A program made the position numbers and the translations under genes. Shown here one piece after another: positions 44,619 through 53,677 of a stretch of DNA of 64,000 nt; positions within the stretch are counted from its first letter, which is position 1; every line of letters begins with the position of its first letter. The DNA lies in NCBI GenBank assembly GCA_021809545.1, contig JAKAYL010000002.1, positions 1 through 64,000 on the forward strand. Direction: 5' to 3'. The notes below the pieces were generated by a model that was not told the origin of the DNA, made no database searches, and saw only the letters and a list, made by a program, of their open reading frames with translations. The stretch is from Thermoplasmata archaeon (GTDB lineage Archaea; Thermoplasmatota; Thermoplasmata; Lutacidiplasmatales; UBA184).

Positions 44619-45115
44619 GTGACGATCACCAGCGAGGTCGAGTAGGTCTGCGAGGAGGAGCCACCCAGGGCTCCCGGGGGATCGTAGAGGGCCGAGATGG
44701 GGAGGACACAGCTGTTCGAGTGCGCCGGGAGAGTCGGGATCGGGAGGAGGAACATCGCGGTCCCGTTCGAAAGCGTGTGCTGGATCTGGTCGATCCCGCA
44801 CCCGTCGACCGTCACCGTGACCCCGCCTAGGGTGCCTCCGGACTGGGCCCAGGCCGTGGCGAGGAAGAGGAGGGGCTGCTTCCAAGCCCCGAAGACGTTC
44901 TCCCCCGCGAGAGAGCCCGAGGGGGTGGCCAGAGACAGGGAGTTGAGCGTGTGGGCACGGGAGTAGACGAAGAGCTCGAGGAGTATGCTGGTCCCGACGG
45001 CGATGAGGAGCATCGAGATGAGGAGGGTGAGCGGCAATCCCTCGAGGACCCCCCGGCGGCTGCGAAAGAGCCGGGCGCGGCGCCCGTGGCCCGATGATCC
45101 CCTTCTTCCCGACAT
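44615..45115 (-). CDS. Type IV pilin-like protein (RRG signal)
   Basis: Predicted 166 residues. Basic stretch with 'FRSRRGVLEGLPLTLLISML' and a hydrophobic helix (about 29-50), matching the RRG-x4/5-PL pattern of the pilin candidates at 44079 and 61481. Exported part has two Cys and a low-complexity Ser/Gly end. ATG at 45115, 18 bases after the FlaJ-like gene. Confidence 0.7.
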   Translation of the reverse strand: MSGRRGSSGHGRRARLFRSRRGVLEGLPLTLLISMLLIAVGTSILLELFVYSRAHTLNSLSLATPSGSLAGENVFGAWKQPLLFLATAWAQSGGTLGGVTVTVDGCGIDQIQHTLSNGTAMFLLPIPTLPAHSNSCVLPISALYDPPGALGGSSSQTYSTSLVIVT

Positions 45116-45133
45116 GCTTTGCCTGCCTCCGTC

Positions 45134-47242
45134 CTAACCGATGACGCTCACCACATAGACGCCGAGGGCCGATGCGAAGAGGAACACGAGTACGGCCACC
45201 CAGAGGTACTTGCCCAACATCATGCGGAGCGAGATGGGGTCCCCGCCCGACTCCACGCCCGTCGTGAAGAAGCTGATGACCGCCACCATCTCGATGAGGA
45301 AGGATCCTAGAACGACGAAGAAGACGGGGATGGACACGGAGAGCAGGCCGCCCGCGATCGTGTTCGACAGCAGCAGGTAGAGCGCTCCCGTCATGCCGAG
45401 CACCATGGGCGAGAGGCTGAAGGCGGTGGCCTTCATCATCGAGGTCGTGGGCTTCAGGGCGTTCGTCAACGTCCGGTCGACCTGGCGGATCTGGTTGAGA
45501 TAGTCGGCCATGGGCACCACGGTCCGCCCCACGGCCTCGGGTCCCTTCGAGGTGGCCTCAAGGAGGGCGCGCATCGAGACCTTGACGAGGCGCGAAGGAT
45601 AGAGCTCGATGAGGCCCGGACCCTTGGTCCCCCCGAAGATGACCTGGTCAGCCGGGGCTCCCGTCACCCGCATCGAGTGCACGATCCTCCGGAAGAAGAC
45701 GGCGACCTCGGCGCCCGACATCGACTCCGCGGTCCGCTCGAGGGCGCGTTCCATCGACATCCCTTCGGTGATCCGGTTGCCCACCTGGAAGAGGGCGTCC
45801 GGGATCTCGTTCTCGAGCTTCTGGAGGGCGCGCATCGCCGCGTACGAGTCCCGGTTGTTCAGGAAGAAGTAGGTGGAGAGACCGCAGCCGACGCCTGCGA
45901 CCAGCGGGAGGACGTAGAGCGGTTCGAAGACCGACCCGATCCATCCCGCGTAGAACGGGTAGGCAACGGCACCGACGAGAGCGCCGACGAGGAGGGAGAG
46001 AAGGGTGACCGTCGTCGCGGGGAGCGTCTCCTGCACCTCCCCGGGATGGGGGGGCTTGATCGTCCCCGGTCGCTTCGAGAGCACCTGGGCAGAGTAAAGG
46101 TAGGCCATGAGGGGGAAGAGGACCCCGATCAAGAGGATGAACCCCACATTCACGACCAGGATCTCGGACGGAGGCAGCGGCTGGGAGGCCAGGGACCCCG
46201 TGGTCCCGGTCGCCTGGAGCGCGGAGGGGGCCCCGAAGGTGTTGAGGTTGGCGAGGAAGATGAGCGGGAGCATGGCCCCGATGATCATGGGAAGGAGGAT
46301 CCCGAAGGCGAAGAGCACGGTCGTCGGGCTCTGCATGGCCACGGCGAACTCCTCGATCTTCTTCTGCGTGCTGGTGAGGATCGTCTCGAGCCCCTTCTCC
46401 AGGCTCTTGGCAAGACCCTCGTCAGTGTGCTCCATCGGGGCCATTCGGATGGAGTACATCGCCCGCTTGAAGTCCTCGTTCCAGTGCCCCCACTCGTCGG
46501 CGAAGGACATGAAAGCGTCCTCGATGGAGGACTTGACCTTGGTGTGCACATCCCAGAGGACCTTCTTCAGGCTCCCCGCCAGCGGCTCGTCCACGTTCTC
46601 GCTGGCGTAGCGCACGGCGAGGTCGAGGGAGGGGTTGAGCCGCATGGACATGACCATGTAGTAGACGGTCTCCGGGGCCCGTCCCAGGGCCTGGACCCGC
46701 AGGCGGTTCGAGAGCCAGAAGGGGTAGTTGTAGAGATAGATGTAAACCAGGAAAGGAACGGAGATGATGCTGACCGCGAGGAGACCGCTGAAGATCCCTA
46801 TGATGAAGGCGGAGAGGGCCAGGGTCACCACGAAGACCGCGAGGAGGACGGCGGCGGTGAGGATCGTGCCGACGATCGCCGTTGCGTACACCTCGTGGGG
46901 TGTCACGTCGAGGCCGGAGAAGTACAGCTCGCGCTTGAGCTGCACCTGGTTCACCACCTTGTCGAGGTAATCCACCCTCTGCTTGAGGGACCTTGCCCGG
47001 GACTTCAGGCGTCGCATCTCCTGGGTGTGGGAACCCTCGAGAAGCTCGGTACGTGCGAGGGAATCCTCCACCTCCCGAAGCTCGGTCCGGGCCTTGTCGA
47101 GCCGCTCCGCCTGAACCTTCCGGGATTCCTCCGAGGCCAGCTTCCGGGAGTACCCCTGGCCGATGTGATGGCACAACCAGACGTACCAACCGCCCTCGGC
47201 CTCGTCGTCCATGACGGGGTCGGGGGCCCCCGGTCCGTTCAT
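45134..47242 (-). CDS. FlaJ/TadC-like pilus assembly membrane platform, two GspF domains
   Basis: Predicted 702 residues. Cytosolic coiled coil (about 40-105), then about nine membrane helices and two T2SSF/GspF-type helical domains: one at about 195-310 ('APETVYYMVMSMRLNPSLD' start), one at about 480-600 ('ENEIPDALFQVGNRITEGMS'). The 'xGM/RLN…L..A' helices are typical of FlaJ/TadC. It forms the inner-membrane rotor that the ATPase at 47303 acts on. ATG at 47242 is preferred over a GTG two codons earlier, since GGAGG stands 7 bases before it. Confidence 0.88.
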   Translation of the reverse strand: MNGPGAPDPVMDDEAEGGWYVWLCHHIGQGYSRKLASEESRKVQAERLDKARTELREVEDSLARTELLEGSHTQEMRRLKSRARSLKQRVDYLDKVVNQVQLKRELYFSGLDVTPHEVYATAIVGTILTAAVLLAVFVVTLALSAFIIGIFSGLLAVSIISVPFLVYIYLYNYPFWLSNRLRVQALGRAPETVYYMVMSMRLNPSLDLAVRYASENVDEPLAGSLKKVLWDVHTKVKSSIEDAFMSFADEWGHWNEDFKRAMYSIRMAPMEHTDEGLAKSLEKGLETILTSTQKKIEEFAVAMQSPTTVLFAFGILLPMIIGAMLPLIFLANLNTFGAPSALQATGTTGSLASQPLPPSEILVVNVGFILLIGVLFPLMAYLYSAQVLSKRPGTIKPPHPGEVQETLPATTVTLLSLLVGALVGAVAYPFYAGWIGSVFEPLYVLPLVAGVGCGLSTYFFLNNRDSYAAMRALQKLENEIPDALFQVGNRITEGMSMERALERTAESMSGAEVAVFFRRIVHSMRVTGAPADQVIFGGTKGPGLIELYPSRLVKVSMRALLEATSKGPEAVGRTVVPMADYLNQIRQVDRTLTNALKPTTSMMKATAFSLSPMVLGMTGALYLLLSNTIAGGLLSVSIPVFFVVLGSFLIEMVAVISFFTTGVESGGDPISLRMMLGKYLWVAVLVFLFASALGVYVVSVIG

Positions 47243-47302
47243 GGGCACCCCTCCTTGGGGACTCCCGGGACGGCCGTACCTGCGGATCGCTCGACCACGG
47301 AT

Positions 47303-49264
47303 CTATCGACCACCATGCACTGCCTTGGCGAACCAGGACCGCCATTCCGACAGGACCTGATCGTAAGAAAGGGTGTGCGCCCGCTGCTCGTCCTTGTGGC
47401 GCTCCATGATCTCCCAGAAGACCGTGTTCGAGGAACTCACCCAGTTCGCGCCGAGCAGGTCGGGACGGTTGTGCTCGGCAGAGAAGTTCACGATATCCTC
47501 CCGGTACTTCCCGCGGACGCTGATGTTCTGGAGGGCCTCCTCGTAGGACATTCCCCACGAGTCGGCGATGGTACGGATCCGCTGCGAGGCCTTCGCCATG
47601 CGCTTCCCCATCTCCATCGAGTCGGTCTCCTCCTGGTACGACATGAGATCCTCGAACACCCCGAGGTCCGGCGCGTTCTTGTCGAGCTCTGCGATCTGGG
47701 TCACCCGGCGGGACTGGGTCCGCACCGAGCCGCCCAGATTCACAAGGCCGGAGATGACCACGATGTCCGTGGCGTTGAAGGAGGTGGGAGCGATCCCGAG
47801 GTCGTGCACGACCCGCTCGTAGACGGAGTGGGCGCTGTTCCCGTGGATCGTCCCGAGCACCGCGCTGCCGGCGGTGCCGGCCCGCATGGCCTCGTAGAGG
47901 GTCTTCGCCTCGTGACCCCGCACTTCACCCAGGATGATGGCGCTCTCTCCGAGACGGAGGGAGACCTTGAGGGCGTCGTCCACGCTGAGCTCGCTCTGCT
48001 GTCCCGCCACCGCGCTCCGCACGAAGATGGTCTGGACCTTGTAGCCCAGCCGCCGCATCTCGATGGTCGGGAGCTCGAGCGTATCCTCAACGGTCAGGAT
48101 GCGTTGGCTCTTCGGGAACTCGAGCATGAGGGCCCCGACGAGCGAGGTCTTTCCAGCCCCTCGCGCCCCCGAGACCAGCATGGCCGAGCGGCCATCCACG
48201 AGGAAGGAGAGAAGGCCGGCGGCCTCCGGAGTGAGCGATTTCATGCTGATCAGCTTGAGGAGGGTCCAGGGATCCGTCGCATGCCGCCGGAGGGTGATGG
48301 CGATCCCGTCGGGGGAGAGCGGTGGCCCGATGACCGAGGCCCGAGTGTTGTACTCCTTGAGGTCCGTCTCGAGGATCGGCATCGCTTCCGAGTAGGCCCG
48401 GCCGCTCTCGATGCGGAGGCGGGCCAGGATCGACTCGGCCTCCTCATCGGTGAGGATGATGTTGGTCAGCGCCTTGTCCCCGATCCGGGCGTCGGGATAC
48501 CCAGTGATCCTCAGATGGATCCGGTTCTCCGAGGCGGGCGCATCGATGTAGACATCCTGGATGTGCGGATCCTGCAGGAGGAGCTGTACGACACCGAGGC
48601 CGGTCACGTGCCGTGAGAGGATCTCCGAGAGTTCCTTGAGCCGGGCGAGCGTCGCGCTCGATGTGCTCCCGAGGCTGATCCCCAGCTCCTTCGCCCGCTT
48701 GTAGAGCAGCTTCTCGACCACATCCTCGACGTACTGCCGGGTCTGCTCCATCCGCACGAGCTTCACGTGCTTCGGATACCATTGCAGGAGTTCCTTACGG
48801 ACGGAATCGAGCAGGTGGATGTGCTGGGGGGTGAGCTTGTAGTCGGACAGGTCCAGATGATAGAGGGTGTCGATCTCGTTGGGGAGCTGGTAGATGGAGA
48901 CCCGGCTGCGGCCGAGGGCGTACTGGTGGAGGAGTACCCCGTTCTCCGGGTGAGCGCTCGCGATCCAGCAACCCGAGAAGCCCGGGCGCGTCCGGACATC
49001 TCTCTGGAAGATGTGGCGGATCCCTTCGTTCATCCGAACGGAAGACACCGCCTCCAGGTTCCGCAAGGCGAGGATGGCGGGGGGCAGCGGGGCTGCGGAC
49101 CGGGCAACGGGGGGAGTCGCCGATGCCGGTCGGGGCGGGGGTGCGGCGGCAGGGGTAGATTTCGGCAAGGCCTTCCCGCAGGAGCTGCAGAAGGCGCTCC
49201 CATCGGGGCTCGCTCGCCCGCAGTTCGTGCATCGGGGGCTGTGGGCTCCGGTTCCAGCGATCAT
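47303..49264 (-). CDS. Type II/IV secretion ATPase (GspE/TadA/FlaI-like) with N-terminal zinc ribbon
   Basis: Predicted 653 residues. Powers pilus assembly. Zinc ribbon at residues 10-31 ('CTNCG' and 'FCSSCG': C12, C15, C26, C29), Pro/Ala-rich linker, N-terminal domain, then the RecA-like motor with Walker A 'VSGARGAGKTSLVGAL' near 363, the Asp box 'ILTVEDTLELPTIEMRR' near 390, Walker B-like 'SAIILGEVRGHEAKTLYEAM' near 438 and the His box 'AVLGTIHGNSAHSVYERV' near 470. The ribbon is unusual for this family. Longer reading frame upstream would enter the neighbouring gene; ATG at 49264 gives the 4-base overlap seen throughout. Confidence 0.92.
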   Translation of the reverse strand: MIAGTGAHSPRCTNCGRASPDGSAFCSSCGKALPKSTPAAAPPPRPASATPPVARSAAPLPPAILALRNLEAVSSVRMNEGIRHIFQRDVRTRPGFSGCWIASAHPENGVLLHQYALGRSRVSIYQLPNEIDTLYHLDLSDYKLTPQHIHLLDSVRKELLQWYPKHVKLVRMEQTRQYVEDVVEKLLYKRAKELGISLGSTSSATLARLKELSEILSRHVTGLGVVQLLLQDPHIQDVYIDAPASENRIHLRITGYPDARIGDKALTNIILTDEEAESILARLRIESGRAYSEAMPILETDLKEYNTRASVIGPPLSPDGIAITLRRHATDPWTLLKLISMKSLTPEAAGLLSFLVDGRSAMLVSGARGAGKTSLVGALMLEFPKSQRILTVEDTLELPTIEMRRLGYKVQTIFVRSAVAGQQSELSVDDALKVSLRLGESAIILGEVRGHEAKTLYEAMRAGTAGSAVLGTIHGNSAHSVYERVVHDLGIAPTSFNATDIVVISGLVNLGGSVRTQSRRVTQIAELDKNAPDLGVFEDLMSYQEETDSMEMGKRMAKASQRIRTIADSWGMSYEEALQNISVRGKYREDIVNFSAEHNRPDLLGANWVSSSNTVFWEIMERHKDEQRAHTLSYDQVLSEWRSWFAKAVHGGR

Positions 49265-50070
49265 GCTTCCCCCTTCGCGTCGGCGGCAGGCTCCGCAGGC
49301 TCGCCTTCGGTCCGGCCCGACAAGCGCAGGTGGGCCTCCAGTTCGACGAGCTTCTCCGAAAGTGCCACAAAGTCCGAGGCGGAGGAAGCGAGGCATCGGC
49401 TGCAACCTTCCTCCTTCGTGCCCCGAGAGAGCGCGAGGGCCTTGGCACGGAGATCGGAATCGAAACCGCTGTATCCGGAGAGCAACGCCCGGTTCATCGC
49501 CGGGAACATGGTCCTAGGATTGTACGGACAGTTCGGGCAGTCCAGGTGCCTTACGACCCGAAGGATGGCGGCACGCTCCGACCGCAGGTGGCGGGCGACC
49601 TCGGCCGCATGCTTTGGCCCCGAGATCCGGAACGTGGGGTCGGCCGAGAGCAACGGACCGGGGAGCACTCCCGGGCCCGAGGCCATCGCCTCCAGCTCTG
49701 CGATGACGCCATCCACCTGCCCGTCAGGGAAGATGAGCCCCGCAGTGAAGGGGTGAGGCGACCGTAGGGAGAACTGCTCGATGAGCTTGGTGAGCGCGAC
49801 GAGGGTCTTCAGGAAACGGACCGAGTCCCCGACGTACTGCCGCTCCATCGCCCCCGTGATGGTGATGGTGTCCACGTAGGGCTCCGTGGTGAGGATGTGG
49901 GTGACGACCGACATGCATTGCGAACTCAGTATCCCGGAGGGCCCTTCGCAAGCCGCGCACTTGAGGACGAGGTTCATCGACCGGCCCTCGGACTTGATCT
50001 CGTAGGTGAACTGCGGAAGTCGGTTGGCGTAACTGGTGGCCTCTCCTTTGGTGTTCTTTGCTTTCGTCAT
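49261..50070 (-). CDS. CxxC-rich pilus-operon protein, unknown function
   Basis: Predicted 269 residues, soluble, no signal peptide. Three CxxC pairs: C38-C41 ('LKCAACEG'), C178-C181 ('LDCPNCPYNP') and C223-C226 ('EGCSRC'), plus C52; they may bind zinc or an iron-sulfur cluster. The middle part has a helix 'SVRFLKTLVALTKLIEQF'. It sits directly between the ATPase and the propeller-like protein, with ATGA overlaps on both sides, so it likely serves pilus assembly or its control. No known family recognised. Confidence 0.6.
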   Translation of the reverse strand: MTKAKNTKGEATSYANRLPQFTYEIKSEGRSMNLVLKCAACEGPSGILSSQCMSVVTHILTTEPYVDTITITGAMERQYVGDSVRFLKTLVALTKLIEQFSLRSPHPFTAGLIFPDGQVDGVIAELEAMASGPGVLPGPLLSADPTFRISGPKHAAEVARHLRSERAAILRVVRHLDCPNCPYNPRTMFPAMNRALLSGYSGFDSDLRAKALALSRGTKEEGCSRCLASSASDFVALSEKLVELEAHLRLSGRTEGEPAEPAADAKGEA

Positions 50071-51794
50071 GTTTCGCTCCCCCGCTGACGGGAAATGGTC
50101 CTCCAAGCGACGTAGGCTACTGCGCCCGCGACCACGAGGCCGATCGACCCGTACTCGAGATAGACGAAGGGGTCGAGGGCGGGCGGTGCGGCTGCGGTGG
50201 TCACCACGATGGCCACGGAGGTGGACGTCCGCTGTCCCTGGAAGGCCGAGATCACGACAGTGACGGTGTAATTGGTGGAGAAGCTCAGCCCTCCGACGGT
50301 CACCGGCCCGGGAAGGGCCACGGAGAAGTCCTTGGGGAGCACGGAATTCCCGCCTGGGACCTGGGGAACCACGCTGAGCGATATCCCGGTGAATCCCACG
50401 ACGGTCGAGGGGAGGGACCAGGTCACCGAGAGGGAGGCGGTGGGGTCTCCCGCCGAGGGAGAGAGAGCGACCGCGGAGGTCAGGGCCGCCGGTGGGGTCG
50501 GGATCCCCTCATCCGGGGCAATGGTGAGTTCCCAGGAGTTGGCCGAGACCTGATAGGCCTGACCGACGGCGAGCGTGGCCTCGTTGGCCGAAAGCGCGAC
50601 CGAGAGGATGGCGCCAGAGGTCACCAGGGAGCGGAAGTCCGCCGTGGAGCTCTGGGGCATCCCCGGGTAGAGGTAGTACCATCCCACATTGCTGGTCGAC
50701 CAAGAGACCTCGAAGTAGTCGGGAGAGGAGGCGGCAAGCACCGCGCTCGTGATCCCCGCCGGGAAGACCGTGCTCCAGGAGATGGCGTACGAGCTGCACC
50801 CTGCGGTGGCGGAAGCGTTGAGGTAGGTCACCCGGGTACCCGCGGCCACCAGCACCTGGCAGCCGTTGGTGGAGGAGGAGACCGAGAGGGCGTCAATGAA
50901 CGTGTTGCTGGTGTCCCCGTCGAGGGCGCTCTGGGAGGCGACGGTGGCCGCGAAGAAGCCCGTCACAGCGGTCGCGAACATGTGGCTCCCGTCTCCGGAG
51001 ATCACGGCATCGCTCAGCCTCTCGGCCGGACCCGGATTGGGCAACCCTCCGATGGGGCTCCATTCCGCCGTATAGGAAGCCTTCTGGCCGCCGCTTCCCT
51101 GGTTCCCGGAGAAGACGAAGACGGCGCCGTTCCCGTTCGCGTCGTTGGAGCCGACCACGAACCAACTGCCGTCCGTGTCCATCGAGAGGTCGGTGAAGCT
51201 CTGCCCCGTGACGACGGAGTAGAAGGCGAGCTGGGGAGAGGAGAGTGGGTTGGTATAGTAGGAGACGTTGAACCCGGGGAGATTGGTGCCGGGATCGACG
51301 AAGGTGGCGACAACCACGAGCGCGTTGCCGTCCTGGGAGATCGCGGCGTGGTCTACCGAGCCCTTGACGGCGGACCCGTCCCCCTTGTAGTTGGAGCCGG
51401 TCCATATCGGGGAGGCCCCCGAGACGGAGTAAAGGTACGCGGAGTTGTTCGCCGTGAGCAGGACCTCGGGCGTTCCGGCCGGTCCCGACAGGGAGATCAT
51501 GGTAGAGGTAGCATTACCCGGAAGAGACCAGTTCTCCAGCGGCGTGGACGAGCTCGTGCCGAAGAGGTACGCATGATCCCCTGTGGAGGTGGCGACAACG
51601 TAGGAGCCGTCAGGAGCCGTCGCCACGTGGGCGACCCCGGTGGGGGCTGGGGTCGAATAGTTGATCAGAGCGGGAGGCGCGGTGAGGGGATGTACGGCGA
51701 AAACGGGCCCGGCGGAGGAATGGGCGGAGGAGGGAAGGGCGGTGAGCAACAGGGGGACGATGACCAGAAGGGGAAGTACCTTGATCCAGCTCAT
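50067..51794 (-). CDS. Propeller-like secreted membrane-anchored protein
   Basis: Predicted 575 residues. Signal helix at 4-22, then a region (about 45-430) with repeated 'GVAHVATAPDGSYVVATST', 'AAISQDGNALVVVAT' and 'AVISGDGSHMFATAV' units, the pattern of WD/YVTN-like beta propellers. A fibronectin-like domain (about 430-525), then a membrane helix (about 545-566) and a basic tail. ATG at 51794 (ATGA overlap) rather than 51800. Probably an outward-facing pilus-associated sensor, chaperone or adhesin. Confidence 0.68.
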   Translation of the reverse strand: MSWIKVLPLLVIVPLLLTALPSSAHSSAGPVFAVHPLTAPPALINYSTPAPTGVAHVATAPDGSYVVATSTGDHAYLFGTSSSTPLENWSLPGNATSTMISLSGPAGTPEVLLTANNSAYLYSVSGASPIWTGSNYKGDGSAVKGSVDHAAISQDGNALVVVATFVDPGTNLPGFNVSYYTNPLSSPQLAFYSVVTGQSFTDLSMDTDGSWFVVGSNDANGNGAVFVFSGNQGSGGQKASYTAEWSPIGGLPNPGPAERLSDAVISGDGSHMFATAVTGFFAATVASQSALDGDTSNTFIDALSVSSSTNGCQVLVAAGTRVTYLNASATAGCSSYAISWSTVFPAGITSAVLAASSPDYFEVSWSTSNVGWYYLYPGMPQSSTADFRSLVTSGAILSVALSANEATLAVGQAYQVSANSWELTIAPDEGIPTPPAALTSAVALSPSAGDPTASLSVTWSLPSTVVGFTGISLSVVPQVPGGNSVLPKDFSVALPGPVTVGGLSFSTNYTVTVVISAFQGQRTSTSVAIVVTTAAAPPALDPFVYLEYGSIGLVVAGAVAYVAWRTISRQRGSET

Positions 51795-52471
51795 CCCCAT
51801 ACCCCGAGAACCACCGTGTCGAAGGAAGACGCGTTCCCGGTGACGGTCAACGTCGCCGAGGCGGAGTAGACGGTGCCCGATGTCCCCGCAGCCCCAAAGC
51901 CAGCGTAAACGCACGCGCTCGAGATCGAGCAGGGGACCGACGGCACGGAAGTGTTCTGGTATTCCAAGTAGTATTCCTGGAAGGTCTGCGCATTCGCACT
52001 CGAGGGAGAGCCCATGGCGACCTGTGATGCTGTATCATTTATCACGTATCCGACCCACCCAGGGGACTCCAGGAGCTGCTCCAACTGCGCCCGCGCAGGG
52101 CCAGGGGCCACGGCCTGGAGCAGGCTCAGGTGAAGCACGATCAGCTGACCCATGGAATAGTCCTGGACCGTCCCCGTGCCCCAATCCGAATTGAAGGCAT
52201 GGCAGGGGTCCGTGGGCAGGGAGGGGGTGACGTTCCCAACACAGAGGGTCGCGTTCGGCGCCGTGGCGAAGAGCAGGGATTGGAGCGCGCTCGATGCGTA
52301 CGCGGTCCCCCCGTAGTTCTGGTCAACGATGACCGGGTTGATCGAGAGCATGGCGTAGAGGAAGAGGGTGGCCACCACGAGCAGGGGGACAAAGAGGACG
52401 ATATCGAAGGCGGCGACCTCGCCGCGCCGGTCGCTCCCGCTGCGCTGCCGTCCCCGTGCCCGCCGCCGCAT
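51791..52471 (-). CDS. Pilin-like protein (RRG-type N-terminus)
   Basis: Predicted 226 residues. Basic start 'MRRRARGRQRSGSDRRGEVA', then a hydrophobic helix (about 25-43) with Pro in 'IVLFVPLLVVATLF'. The exported domain is about 180 residues and ends with beta-rich 'ASATLTVTGNAS'. Tad-like minor pilins (TadE/TadF) have this layout. Overlaps the propeller gene. Confidence 0.6.
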   Translation of the reverse strand: MRRRARGRQRSGSDRRGEVAAFDIVLFVPLLVVATLFLYAMLSINPVIVDQNYGGTAYASSALQSLLFATAPNATLCVGNVTPSLPTDPCHAFNSDWGTGTVQDYSMGQLIVLHLSLLQAVAPGPARAQLEQLLESPGWVGYVINDTASQVAMGSPSSANAQTFQEYYLEYQNTSVPSVPCSISSACVYAGFGAAGTSGTVYSASATLTVTGNASSFDTVVLGVWG

Positions 52472-52472
52472 C

Positions 52473-53003
52473 TTAGTTCCAGATCTCCACGGAAAGGGTG
52501 GCGGTGTGGTACTCCCCGTACGGCACGCCCGGGAACCAGATGTCCACGGGGGACACCGAGGTGACGAAGCCCTGCTTGAGACCTGAGGGGTTCGTGGGCG
52601 GAACCGCGGTCTCGACCACCTTTGGCTGGGTCAACCAAGCGTGCGGGTAGGAGGAAATATCCGTGATGACCACCCGGTATTGAAAGGAGGGATGGAAGTC
52701 GTAGGAGATATTGGACGTCGTGAGGTTGAGCACCTTGAAGACATCAAAAACACCCACCTCGCCCTGGTAGGTCAGGTTCTTGTAATCCCTGAGGTCCGAG
52801 AGCAGAAGGGGAGCCTGCTCCGCGAACGTCACGTTCTGTTGCCGCCGTTCGAAACTGTTGAGACCACTGAAGAGGGCGGCAAAGAACAGGAAGAGCGCCG
52901 TGATCACGATCCAGGCGGCCGGCACTTCCTCAAGGAAGCCAGCAACGCCACGACGTCCCATGCGATGCCGCATCAGCGATGCCAGAGATGCCCCGTCACT
53001 CAT
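52473..53003 (-). CDS. Pilin-like protein, first gene of pilus operon
   Basis: Predicted 176 residues. 'MGRRGVAGFLEEVPAAWIVI' followed by a hydrophobic helix with Phe-rich core (about 33-52), then an exported beta domain. The RRG and downstream Pro agree with the other pilins. No Cys. Starts 160 bases left of the GNAT gene and is the first gene of the ten-gene minus-strand unit. Confidence 0.6.
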   Translation of the reverse strand: MSDGASLASLMRHRMGRRGVAGFLEEVPAAWIVITALFLFFAALFSGLNSFERRQQNVTFAEQAPLLLSDLRDYKNLTYQGEVGVFDVFKVLNLTTSNISYDFHPSFQYRVVITDISSYPHAWLTQPKVVETAVPPTNPSGLKQGFVTSVSPVDIWFPGVPYGEYHTATLSVEIWN

Positions 53004-53162
53004 AAGCCCTTTGCCGGCCTAATGAGCGTGCGGGGAAAGGCACCCGCCTTAAGCGACCCCCCGTCGGGAGGTGAAAGTCGGGCTCACCTCCGCCTCCGGC
53101 GCCCTTCAGAACCCTGACGACAAGAGTCGATTCCTTTCTTAGAGCCTTCCCCAGAATACCGA

Positions 53163-53675
53163 TCAGGGGGCGTCTGGGGAACCGCTGGCGACCCGCTCCA
53201 GCAGGTGGACGTCGATGCGCCGGCCAAACTTGCGCCCGACCTGGTGCATCACCCCGACGGGGACGAAACCGAAACGCGAGTGAAGTGCGAGGCTCGCCGG
53301 GTTCCCGTCGGCTATCCTTGCAAGGAGCACGTGAAGACCGGCCTCCTCGGCGGCCTGGACGGTCGTCTTCAGAAGGCTCCGGCCGATCCCTTGTCCCTGG
53401 TGTTTGGGCTCTACGTAGACCGAGACTTCGGCCGTGTCCGCGTAGGCTCGTCGGTCGGACCACGGAGAGAGTGAGGACCATCCGATGACCTCCCCCTCGG
53501 CATCGGCGACGAATACGGGATGGCGTTCGTCATGCCGTCGCAACCAATCGATCTGGGCGGGGAGCGAGCGAGGCTCCGTGTCGAAGGTGGCGATCGTCTC
53601 CATCACGGCCTGATTGTAGATCCCCGCGATGCGCGCTGCGTCCTCCTCCGTGGCGTGCCGAACATGAACGACCAT
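53163..53675 (-). CDS. GNAT acetyltransferase, phosphinothricin-acetyltransferase-like
   Basis: Predicted 170 residues, single GNAT domain. 'VRHATEEDAARIAGIYNQAV' at the start, 'ETIATFDTEPRS' and 'EVSVYVEPKHQGQGIGRSLL' (acetyl-CoA loop QGQGIG) near 90, 'NPASLALHSRFGFVPVG' near 126. This is the Pat/YncA-type pattern; the true substrate may be an amino acid analogue such as methionine sulfone. ATG at 53675 is preferred to a TTG overlapping the upstream stop. Confidence 0.88.
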   Translation of the reverse strand: MVVHVRHATEEDAARIAGIYNQAVMETIATFDTEPRSLPAQIDWLRRHDERHPVFVADAEGEVIGWSSLSPWSDRRAYADTAEVSVYVEPKHQGQGIGRSLLKTTVQAAEEAGLHVLLARIADGNPASLALHSRFGFVPVGVMHQVGRKFGRRIDVHLLERVASGSPDAP

Positions 53676-53677
53676 GT

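Noticed and set aside
45677-48616. 979-codon open frame on the plus strand
   Set aside because: Antisense to the FlaJ-like and ATPase genes, rich in His/Asp/Glu/Gly/Arg with no domain; a product of GC-rich codon bias.
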